64,000 nucleotides of DNA from Streptomyces kanamyceticus (GTDB taxonomy: Bacteria > Actinomycetota > Actinomycetes > Streptomycetales > Streptomycetaceae), in contig NZ_CP023699.1 of assembly GCF_008704495.1 (NCBI RefSeq), forward strand, positions 9,176,001 through 9,240,000, given 5' to 3'. The position numbers were made by a program, and so were the translations under genes. The stretch's first letter is position 1. Each line of letters opens with the position of its first letter. Below, one piece after another: positions 26,649 through 33,862 of the stretch. Below the pieces are notes generated by a model that was given only the letters and a program-made list of their open reading frames with translations, had not been told where the DNA came from and did no database searches.

Positions 26649-27875
26649 CTATCCGCCGCCTGCGACCGCCACCGGATCATCGAGCACGGCTCGCATCACC
26701 GAGTGGGCCGCCCCCAGCAAGGGCCCGTCCGGACCGATCTCGGACACGGTGACACGGCAGGCCCGTCCCGCGGTCCGCCCGGTCAATTCCCTCTCCAGCG
26801 ATGGCAGCAGCCATGGCGCCAGCCTCGACAGAGCGCCACCGAGCACCACGGCTCGCGGATCGAGGAGGTTGACGGCACCCGTGAGCGCGATGCCCAATGC
26901 CGTGCCCGCACCGTGAAGTGCGTGCCGCACCTCAGCGTCCTGCGCGGCGGCCCGATCGGCGAGCAGGCCGACCCGATCCTCACCCGGCTCCAGGCCGGCC
27001 GCGCGCAGCACCGCCTCCTCACCGGCGTACTGCTCCAGGCAGCCCCGCCCACCGCAGGGGCAGGCCGGGCCCTCGGGACGCACCGGTACGTGTCCCAACT
27101 CGCCCGCGAATCCATGTGCTCCGCGCAGCAGTCGGCCATCGACGACCAGGGCGGCTCCGATGCCGATCTCCGCCGAGACGTGGAGGAAGTCCTCCGGTGT
27201 GTCCGCGCCGAGCCACAGCTCCGCGAGGGCACCGAAATTGGCCTCGTTGTCCACGGTCAGCGGCAGGTCAGAGGGTAGAAGCGGGGCAAGGTCGATGTCG
27301 CGCCAGCCGAGGTTGGGGGCGCGGACCACCGTCCGCGAGTCACGTGTGACGAGACCGGGCACGGCGACGGCGAGGCCCGCGGGGGACAGGCCCGCCTGCC
27401 GGACTTCGGCGCACAGCCGCTCCATCATGGCGGAGAGCTCTTCGAGCACCGGTTCGGGCGCGCGATGGCGATTACCGACCTGCCGCACCGTGCGGGCCCG
27501 CACCTCACCGCGCAGATCGACCGCGCATACCGCGAGGTGGTCGACGCCCACTTCGGCGCCGATGCCGACCGGCCCTCGACCGCTGACCGCCAGGGCCGAT
27601 CCGGGGCGGCCCACCCGGCTCGGACGCTCGGGGCCCAACTCGTCGAGCAGCCCGGTGCGGATCAGCTCGTCGACCAGGGTGGAGACGGCGGCCCGGGTGA
27701 GCCCGATGTGGGAGGCCACGGCGGCCCGTGACAGCGGGCCGTGCGCGGCCACCGTGTGCATCACTCGGGAGAGGTTGCGGCGGCGCATGCCCTGCTGGGT
27801 GTCGGGCAGCCGCGCGCCGTTCGTGCCCCGGCGTTCCTCGTGCAGCGGTGCGGTCATGCCTTCGTCAGCCCTCAC
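26649..27875 (-). CDS. ROK family transcriptional regulator (XylR-like)
   Basis: The 408-residue protein has an N-terminal winged helix (about 33-82: PLSRAAVASHIGLTRAAVSTLVDEL) followed by a ROK kinase-like sugar-binding domain with the zinc motif CPCGGRGCLEQYAG. It is a repressor-type ROK protein; the sugar is probably xylose or xylulose because it follows xylB. GTG 27875 overlaps the xylB stop codon as GTGA, so translation is coupled to the kinase; ATG 27857 is an alternative. It probably represses the divergent xylA/xylB promoters. Confidence 0.9.
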   Translation of the reverse strand: MRADEGMTAPLHEERRGTNGARLPDTQQGMRRRNLSRVMHTVAAHGPLSRAAVASHIGLTRAAVSTLVDELIRTGLLDELGPERPSRVGRPGSALAVSGRGPVGIGAEVGVDHLAVCAVDLRGEVRARTVRQVGNRHRAPEPVLEELSAMMERLCAEVRQAGLSPAGLAVAVPGLVTRDSRTVVRAPNLGWRDIDLAPLLPSDLPLTVDNEANFGALAELWLGADTPEDFLHVSAEIGIGAALVVDGRLLRGAHGFAGELGHVPVRPEGPACPCGGRGCLEQYAGEEAVLRAAGLEPGEDRVGLLADRAAAQDAEVRHALHGAGTALGIALTGAVNLLDPRAVVLGGALSRLAPWLLPSLERELTGRTAGRACRVTVSEIGPDGPLLGAAHSVMRAVLDDPVAVAGGG

Positions 27876-29323
27876 TCCCCATGAGGCGCCCTGACGAGCA
27901 GCGGCGCCGCGTCGGAGAGTACCTCGGAGATCCGCGCGAGCTTCGCCTCATCCCGTTCCACGGGGTCGAGCACGGGCCCCTCGGCCGTGCCCCAAAGCCG
28001 GGCGATCGCGGCCGGATCCTCACCGGTCAGCACTCCGGCGGCCTGCGCGGCGGCGCCGAGCGCCACCAGCTCCTTGCCCTCGGGAACTTGCACCGGACGG
28101 CCGGACAGGCGACGCACGGTGTGCTGCCAAGCGGCGCCGCGCGACCCGCCTCCGATGAGCAGCAACGGAGACGACCGGTCGGCGTCCGCGTCGAGCACCT
28201 GGTCGAGGGCGTCGAGCAGCGAGTGGACGGCACCGTCGTATGCCGACTGCAGGAGTTGCCCGGGTGTCGTGTCGTGCCGCAGACCGTGCAGGATCCCGGA
28301 GGCGTGGGGGAGATTCGGGGTCCGCTCGCCGTCCAGATAGGGCAGGAGCGTGGCAGTGCCGCCCGGCTCCACCGCCTCACGGTCCAGGCTCAGGAGCGCG
28401 GCCACTTTGTCGACGGCCATGGTGCAGTTGAGGGTGCAGGCCAGCGGCAGCCAGGCGCCACGCGCGTCGGCGAAGCCCGCGACGGTTCCCGTGGCGTCCG
28501 TGGAGCGATGCTCCGAGACCGCGTAGACCGTGCCCGATGTGCCGAGACTCAACACGGGCGTACCCGGGAGCAGCCCGAGCCCGAGGGCCGCTGCCGCGTT
28601 GTCACCGGTGCCGGGCGCGACCAGCGTGCCCTGGGAGAACGGTAGATCGCCTCCTCGTACGGTGCCGACGACCTCTCCGGGACGCGCCACTCGGGGCAGC
28701 AACGCCGGGTCCAGCCCCACCATGCCGAGGATTTCCTCGTCGTACGTCTCCGAGGCGGAGGCCCACCATCCCGTGCCCGAGACATCGCCGCGGTCGGTCG
28801 TGCCGCATCCGGTGAGACGCTCCGTGAGGTAGTCGTGGGGCAGCCGCACCGCCCTGGTTGCCCGGACAGCCGCGGGCTCGTGTTCGGCGAGCCAGGCCCA
28901 TTTCGTCACGGTGAAGGACGGCCCCGGAACGCTGCCGACGCGCTCGGCCCACGCCTTGGGGCCGCCGAGCCGCTCGACGAGCTCCCGGGCCTGCGCGGCT
29001 GAACGGACGTCGTTCCACAGCAGGGCGGGCCGCACCGGTGTGCCATCGGCACCGAGCGCGACGAGGCCGTGCTGCTGTCCCGCGACCGACACCGCCGATG
29101 CCTCGCGCGCGGCGGTCCCGCATTGGCGAAGCGCCGCGCACAGGGCGTCCCACCACTCCTGGGGATCGCTCTCGCGGGCGTCGCCCGTGCTGACCCGGTG
29201 CGGGGCCTGGCCGCTCGCGACGACGCGTCCCGTGGCGGCGTCGACGACCAAGGCCTTGGTGGACTGCGTGGAGGTGTCCACACCGACGACGAGCGGCCCT
29301 TGGGCTGCTGGCGATGATGACAT
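27872..29323 (-). CDS. xylB: Xylulokinase
   Basis: The 483-residue FGGY-family kinase starts VVGVDTSTQSTK (phosphate-binding strand) and has TDRGDVSGTGWW, where the Asp is the expected catalytic base, plus the C-terminal IGGGSRGAAWQ nucleotide loop. It phosphorylates D-xylulose to xylulose 5-phosphate using ATP in the cytoplasm, the second step of xylose use. ATG 29323 follows GGAGAG. It is divergent from xylA with a 123-base shared promoter region and is overlapped at its 3' end by the ROK regulator gene. Confidence 0.95.
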   Translation of the reverse strand: MSSSPAAQGPLVVGVDTSTQSTKALVVDAATGRVVASGQAPHRVSTGDARESDPQEWWDALCAALRQCGTAAREASAVSVAGQQHGLVALGADGTPVRPALLWNDVRSAAQARELVERLGGPKAWAERVGSVPGPSFTVTKWAWLAEHEPAAVRATRAVRLPHDYLTERLTGCGTTDRGDVSGTGWWASASETYDEEILGMVGLDPALLPRVARPGEVVGTVRGGDLPFSQGTLVAPGTGDNAAAALGLGLLPGTPVLSLGTSGTVYAVSEHRSTDATGTVAGFADARGAWLPLACTLNCTMAVDKVAALLSLDREAVEPGGTATLLPYLDGERTPNLPHASGILHGLRHDTTPGQLLQSAYDGAVHSLLDALDQVLDADADRSSPLLLIGGGSRGAAWQHTVRRLSGRPVQVPEGKELVALGAAAQAAGVLTGEDPAAIARLWGTAEGPVLDPVERDEAKLARISEVLSDAAPLLVRAPHGE

Positions 29324-29397
29324 TGAGCTCTCCGTTCCTGCGGCTTTCCCGGGACGGGGCCCCGGACTTCCTCCCCGACCTTCCCAGCGGAGCCCTC

Positions 29398-29433
29398 GGA
29401 TACTAATTTGTAAATCGCCATGACGAAATAGTC
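29398..29433. promoter_or_regulatory. AT-rich operator/promoter patch between xylB and xylA
   Basis: The segment starting GGATACTAATTTGTAAAT is strikingly AT-rich for this genome. It contains the inverted repeat ATTT-GT-AAAT (29406-29415) and GACgaaataGTC nearby. It lies between the divergent xylB and xylA genes and is the most likely binding site of the ROK regulator. Confidence 0.55.
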
Positions 29434-29446
29434 GAGGGAGCCGCAC

Positions 29447-30613
29447 ATGAACTACCAGCCCACTCCTGAGGACAAGTTCAGCTTCGGCCTGTGGACCGTC
29501 GGCTGGCAGGGCAGGGACCCGTTCGGCGACGCCACCAGGGCTCCGCTCGATCCGGCCGAATCGGTACAGCGCCTCGCCGAAATAGGTGCCTACGGAGTGA
29601 CGTTCCACGACGACGACCTGATCCCGTTCGGATCGTCGGACACCGAGCGCGAAGCGCACATCAAACGCTTCCGGCAGGCGCTGGACACGACGGGTCTGGT
29701 CGTGCCGATGGCCACCACGAACCTCTTCACCCACCCCGTCTTCAAGGACGGCGCGTTCACCGCCAACGACCGCGACGTACGCCGCTACGCGCTGCGCAAG
29801 ACGATCCGCAACGTCGACCTGGCGGTGGAACTGGGCGCGCACACCTATGTCGCGTGGGGTGGCAGGGAAGGAGCGGAATCCGGCGCCGCGAAGGACGTGC
29901 GCTGCGCCCTCGACCGCATGAAGGAGGCGTTCGACCTACTCGGCGAGTACGTGCTCGAACAGGGCTACGACCTGCGGTTCGCGATCGAGCCCAAGCCCAA
30001 CGAGCCGCGCGGCGACATCCTGCTGCCCACCGTCGGGCACGCCCTCGCGTTCATCGAACGCCTGGAGAGGCCCGGCATGTACGGCGTCAACCCTGAAGTG
30101 GGCCACGAACAGATGGCGGGCCTGAACTTCCCGCACTCCATCGCCCAGGCCCTGTGGGCGGGCAAGCTTTTCCACATCGACCTCAACGGCCAGACCGGCA
30201 TCAAGTACGACCAGGACCTGCGGTTCGGCGCGGGTGATCTGCGCAGCGCGTTCTGGTTGGTGGACCTCCTGGAGAGGGGCGGTTACGACGGACCGCGGCA
30301 CTTCGACTTCAAGCCGCCGCGGACGGAGGACTACGAAGGGGTGTGGGAATCGGCCGCGGGCTGCATGCGCAACTACCTGATCCTGCGTGAGCGTTCGGCC
30401 GCCTTCCGGGCCGACCCCGAAGTGCAGGAGGCCCTGAGGGCCTCGCGTCTGGACGAACTGGCGGTGCCCACGGCCGACGACGGCCTCGGCGGGCTGCTCG
30501 CCGACCGGGCCGCCTATGAGGCATTCGACGTGGAGAGCGCCGCCGCGCGCGGGATGGCCTTCGAGCGCCTCGACCAGCTGGCCATGGACCATTTGCTGGG
30601 CGCCCGGGGCTGA
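29447..30613 (+). CDS. xylA: Xylose isomerase
   Basis: The 388-residue enzyme converts D-xylose to D-xylulose (and glucose to fructose) in the cytoplasm with two divalent metals. The catalytic residues fall at their canonical Streptomyces numbering: His54 and Asp57 in VTFHDDDL, Glu181 and Lys183 in [11 protein letters not shown], Glu217 and His220 in [11 protein letters not shown]. Length is that of class I isomerases. GAGGGAG precedes the ATG. It forms the xylose catabolic unit with the divergent xylulokinase and ROK regulator. Confidence 0.97.
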   Translation: MNYQPTPEDKFSFGLWTVGWQGRDPFGDATRAPLDPAESVQRLAEIGAYGVTFHDDDLIPFGSSDTEREAHIKRFRQALDTTGLVVPMATTNLFTHPVFKDGAFTANDRDVRRYALRKTIRNVDLAVELGAHTYVAWGGREGAESGAAKDVRCALDRMKEAFDLLGEYVLEQGYDLRFAIEPKPNEPRGDILLPTVGHALAFIERLERPGMYGVNPEVGHEQMAGLNFPHSIAQALWAGKLFHIDLNGQTGIKYDQDLRFGAGDLRSAFWLVDLLERGGYDGPRHFDFKPPRTEDYEGVWESAAGCMRNYLILRERSAAFRADPEVQEALRASRLDELAVPTADDGLGGLLADRAAYEAFDVESAAARGMAFERLDQLAMDHLLGARG

Positions 30614-30622
30614 GCGAGATCT

Positions 30623-30661
30623 CCGGGGGCGGGGGCTGGCCGCCCTAACCCCCGCTCCCGG
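30623..30661 (+). terminator. Terminator after xylA
   Basis: A strong GC-rich stem, CCGGGxxCGGGGG pairing with CCCCCGxxCCCGG, starts 10 bases after the xylA stop and is followed by AAAACA. It lies between convergent genes and could work on either strand. Confidence 0.7.
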
Positions 30662-30671
30662 AAAACAGGTC

Positions 30672-30696
30672 GCTGCCTCAGAACTTCTGAGGCAGC
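30672..30696. terminator. Perfect 25-base palindrome overlapping a stop codon
   Basis: GCTGCCTCAGAA and TTCTGAGGCAGC form perfect 12-base arms around one central base. The palindrome spans the last codons and stop of the phytase-like gene (ends at 30678). It is probably a bidirectional terminator. Confidence 0.75.
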
Positions 30697-32075
30697 TTTA
30701 CGTACGTGACCGTCGTCTCCACACCGCTGTCCACCAGGCGACCGTTCTTGTCGAAGGCCTCCGGGCCGTCGGTCATCCCGAAGTCGTTGTCGTTGATGAG
30801 TGCCAGGGTGCGGCTGTCGACCTTGGCGACGCCTTCGATCTTGCCGGGGACGCCGTCGACCGCACCCAGGTCGACCACCAGACGCTTGCGCAGGACGGGC
30901 ACTCCGGAGGCTGCGGGGTCGTCGAGCTGCTCCAGCGAGGGCTTGGTGGTCTCGTTGTCCCACTTGCGGCCGAGAATGTTCGACCGGCGGTCCAGGGTGA
31001 CGCTCTGCAGTCGCGCGGCCTTGTCCGTGCGCTCCTGGACGAGCAGCCGATCGCGCCCGACGGCGACCACGGAGGAGATCTTCAGCTCCGAGGTGTCGTC
31101 CTCGCCCGGGTCGACGACGTCCACGGGATCGAAGCGGTAGACGTACTCGGCGGTGACTGCCTGCTTCTTCGGCGAGAAGCGCAGCAGTCGCGTCGTCCGC
31201 GACGCCTCACCCGCGTCCTCGTCCGGCAGGGACAGAGGGCTCTGCACCGCCATCACCAGGTCGCCCCCGGGCAACTGGGCGAGCCCTTCGAAGCCGCGGT
31301 TCGTCTTGCGGTGCATCAAGATGCCGGGCAGCGCCTCGGCCACGGGGTAGTCCGCGCCCCGCAGGGCGAGCCCTTCAGGGACGTAACGCTTGAGCACCTT
31401 CCCGCGCGCGGAGACGTGGATCAGCGACGGCCCGTACTCGTCCACCAGCCAGAAGCTGCCGTCGGACGCCCGCACGACCCCTTCGGTGTCCAGACCGTTC
31501 GGGTCGTAGGAGACGGGCTTCTGCGCGTCGTACGTGTAGGGCGCTTCGTCGCGCCCCTTCTGATTGGGTAGTCCGGTGACGGGCTTCCCGGAGGAAGTCG
31601 TGATCGGCACAGCGGAGAGGACCTTGACGGTCTCTCCGGAGACCCGGATCTTCACGATCGCGGGGTCGAAGCCGGGCACAGGGAAGGTGCGGCGCTTCTT
31701 GCCGTCCACCTTGATCTGGCCGTTGGGGCCGCGGTCGGTCACTGTCCAGAACTCGCCCTTGCGGCCCGCCGGGTAGAGGTCGCTGCCGATGCCGCCGAGA
31801 TCCACGCCGCGGTCGTTGTCGACCGTTCCCGGCAGGAGGGAATTGCTGAACGTGCCGAGAGGGATGTCTCCCAGGGTGGCCGTGTGGGTGACGCGCGCCT
31901 TCTTGTGGGCACCGTGCTTGCGGTCTGCGCTCTGCTGGCTGCCCATCGCGGTGCCGGTCACCACCATCGCGGTGGCCACGGCGAGCGGCACGCCGACAGC
32001 TAGGGAACGGCGGACACGGCGCTTGCGGGCGGCGTGCGGGGACATCGGGGCCTTCTGGGGCACGAGTTCGGTCAC
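30678..32075 (-). CDS. Secreted phytase-like esterase
   Basis: The 465-residue exported protein has a basic N-terminus (KRRVRRSL) and a hydrophobic segment (AVGVPLAVATAMVVTGTAMG). The rest matches the esterase-like phytase family (PF13449), a beta-propeller: SDLYPAGRKGEFWTVTDRGP, DTEGVV, FEGLAQLPGG and IEGVAKVDSRTLALINDNDFG are its repeated strands. Family members are predicted extracellular phosphoesterases, possibly phytases; activity is not shown. GTG 32075 and ATG 32045 are both possible starts. The last codons lie within a perfect palindrome. Confidence 0.82.
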   Translation of the reverse strand: MTELVPQKAPMSPHAARKRRVRRSLAVGVPLAVATAMVVTGTAMGSQQSADRKHGAHKKARVTHTATLGDIPLGTFSNSLLPGTVDNDRGVDLGGIGSDLYPAGRKGEFWTVTDRGPNGQIKVDGKKRRTFPVPGFDPAIVKIRVSGETVKVLSAVPITTSSGKPVTGLPNQKGRDEAPYTYDAQKPVSYDPNGLDTEGVVRASDGSFWLVDEYGPSLIHVSARGKVLKRYVPEGLALRGADYPVAEALPGILMHRKTNRGFEGLAQLPGGDLVMAVQSPLSLPDEDAGEASRTTRLLRFSPKKQAVTAEYVYRFDPVDVVDPGEDDTSELKISSVVAVGRDRLLVQERTDKAARLQSVTLDRRSNILGRKWDNETTKPSLEQLDDPAASGVPVLRKRLVVDLGAVDGVPGKIEGVAKVDSRTLALINDNDFGMTDGPEAFDKNGRLVDSGVETTVTYVKLPQKF

Positions 32076-32141
32076 AGCGGCCAGACTTCGCCGCCGCCAC
32101 GAACGTCAAGGGTCCACAAGGTGAACGGCGGGAGTCGCGCT

Positions 32142-32176
32142 GACGGCGCCTCCCGCGAGGGGCAGGAGGCGCCGTC
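32142..32176. terminator. Perfect 12-base stem-loop
   Basis: GACGGCGCCTCC (32142-32153) and GGAGGCGCCGTC (32165-32176) are perfect arms around an 11-base loop. The stem lies 67 bases upstream of the phytase-like start, so it could end transcription arriving from the right or fold in the leader. Confidence 0.6.
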
Positions 32177-32380
32177 GTCGACCATCGGTCCGATCAGTAG
32201 TCGTGGGGCCCGGTGCCCTGATCACTCCCTTCGGACGGGTCACACGCACGGAGCTGACGAATCCGATGCCCCCGCAGATGAGCCTGGGGCGGCTCCTGTT
32301 GCGGTCGGATCTCCCTGAACCGACGCGACCCACGCTCGCGGATGTCATGCCCTCGCTCAATCGCTGGCCAGAGTGAGTGC

Positions 32381-32403
32381 GTGCGCCGGTGTTCCCGGCG
32401 CAC
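32381..32403. terminator. Perfect 9-base stem-loop
   Basis: GTGCGCCGG (32381-32389) and CCGGCGCAC (32395-32403) form a perfect stem with a 5-base loop. It lies in a 473-base region with no supported gene. It may be a second terminator behind the SWIM/SNF2 unit. Confidence 0.5.
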
Positions 32404-32500
32404 GGGCGCCCCGCGTGGATGCGCCGGTGGGCGCCGCGTGCGTTTCGGCCATGCGTCATGTCGTACGCCCGTGCCCCCTTGGGCCCTGCTTCCGGCATCG

Positions 32501-32533
32501 GGTCCGGCCAGGACCTCAGGCCCTGGCCGGACC
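32501..32533 (-). terminator. Terminator after SWIM/SNF2 unit
   Basis: GGTCCGGCCAGG (32501-32512) and CCTGGCCGGACC (32522-32533) form a perfect 12-base stem with a 9-base loop. It starts 15 bases past the stop of the SWIM gene on the minus strand, the right place to end that transcript. Confidence 0.75.
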
Positions 32534-32548
32534 GCCCTGCGTGACTCG

Positions 32549-33862
32549 TTACTCGCTACCGGTCGCCACGGCCAGTGCCGTCGCCGGGTCCTGTGCCGCA
32601 GGTCCGGCCGGGGTCCAACGACCGCGCTCCTTGCGGTAGGGCCACCAGCGGCCGTCCACGCCGTGCCGTACCTGGGCGTCGGCGCCGACCAGGGTCCAGC
32701 GGTTGTCGGCCGCCCGCAGCCGGGGCCGTTCGTCCTCTTCCCACGCCGCATCCAGCGCGGCACGCGCGCGTGCCAACGACTCCTCCTGTGGAGTCCACTC
32801 CTCCTCAAGTACGGAGAGCGCCGCATGACCGCCGTACTCCCAGGCACGGACGGCGAGCGCGAGACCGTCCCGGCCGCGCCCGGACCCGGCCGCGAGCCGT
32901 GCCTCGATCTCCTCATCAGGGGCCCCGGCCGCCAGACGTACGGCATCCTCGCGCGGAGTCAACTCACGTCCCACAGGGAGTCGTTCATGGCCGGAAGCGA
33001 GCGCGTCGGCCAGCAGCCGGTACGCCTCCACGGCAGTCTGCGCCGCCAGGAACTCGAGCGCCGCCACATCGAGACCGGCAGCCGGGTCCGTCTCCGTGTC
33101 GAGCGCGGGCGGCAGACCCGGCTCTGGCGGCAGCGCGGGGAGCGGTGGCAGCGGCGGGAGCACGGCCCCCTCCGCGTACGCCTGAGCGGCGCTCACGCCT
33201 TCTGGAGCCGCATCGTGCGTCTCCTCTGGAATCAGCTGCGCATCGGCTTGTGCCACGCTGCGGACCTGGAGCTCGTCGAGGAGCGCACGCTCCCCGCGGC
33301 CCCGCATCAGCAGCAGGACGAAGGGGTCCTGGTCCAGCAGCCGCGCCATCTGGTAGCAGAGGGCGGCCGTGTGCCCGCAGTGGTCCCACGCGTCACAGTC
33401 GCACTCGGGCTCCAGATCGCCTATGCCGGGCAGGAGTTCGACGCCCGCCGCGGCCGCGTCCTCCACCAGGTGCGGGGGCATCTCGCGGTCGAGGAGCGCC
33501 GCGATGTGCCCGGCCCGTTCGACTGCCATCCCCAGGAAACGGTCCCACTCGTCCTCGCTCAGCTCCTGCAGCAGGACGTCGGAGCGGTGCGGCGTGCCGT
33601 CACGGCCCTGAACGACTGCCGTGATCCGGCCGGGCCGCACCGACACCGCGCCCACGGATCCCGCGCGCGCGAGGCTCCGCCCCGCCTTCAACTGCTGCAG
33701 GTCGAGGGCCGTGTCCTCCAATGCCTTGAGCCATGCCTGGCCCCACCAGCTCTGCGCGAAACCCCTCCCGTGCGCGGGCGGCAGTGCGGCGAAGGTCCGC
33801 TCGTCCGTGCCCGGGCCGTCGTTGTTCGCGCCGTCGTATTCCTCGTCGTACGCGTCACTCAT
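32549..33862 (-). CDS. SWIM zinc-finger protein
   Basis: The 437-residue protein has a SWIM motif CDCDAWDHCGHTAALCY at about residues 155-171, giving the CxC-x(n)-CxH zinc ligands. An N-terminal region with FAQSWWGQAWL precedes it. The middle has a proline-rich stretch (LPPLPPLPALPPEPGLPP) and the C-terminus is rich in Ala, Glu and Trp. SWIM domains bind nucleic acid or protein. Its ATG overlaps the stop of the SNF2 helicase gene by 4 bases (ATGA), so the two are made together and probably act together on DNA. Confidence 0.88.
   Translation of the reverse strand: MSDAYDEEYDGANNDGPGTDERTFAALPPAHGRGFAQSWWGQAWLKALEDTALDLQQLKAGRSLARAGSVGAVSVRPGRITAVVQGRDGTPHRSDVLLQELSEDEWDRFLGMAVERAGHIAALLDREMPPHLVEDAAAAGVELLPGIGDLEPECDCDAWDHCGHTAALCYQMARLLDQDPFVLLLMRGRGERALLDELQVRSVAQADAQLIPEETHDAAPEGVSAAQAYAEGAVLPPLPPLPALPPEPGLPPALDTETDPAAGLDVAALEFLAAQTAVEAYRLLADALASGHERLPVGRELTPREDAVRLAAGAPDEEIEARLAAGSGRGRDGLALAVRAWEYGGHAALSVLEEEWTPQEESLARARAALDAAWEEDERPRLRAADNRWTLVGADAQVRHGVDGRWWPYRKERGRWTPAGPAAQDPATALAVATGSE

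Noticed and set aside
32106..32498. 130-codon minus-strand frame in the hairpin-rich gap
   Set aside because: Arg-rich composition typical of shadow frames, and it spans two perfect hairpins.
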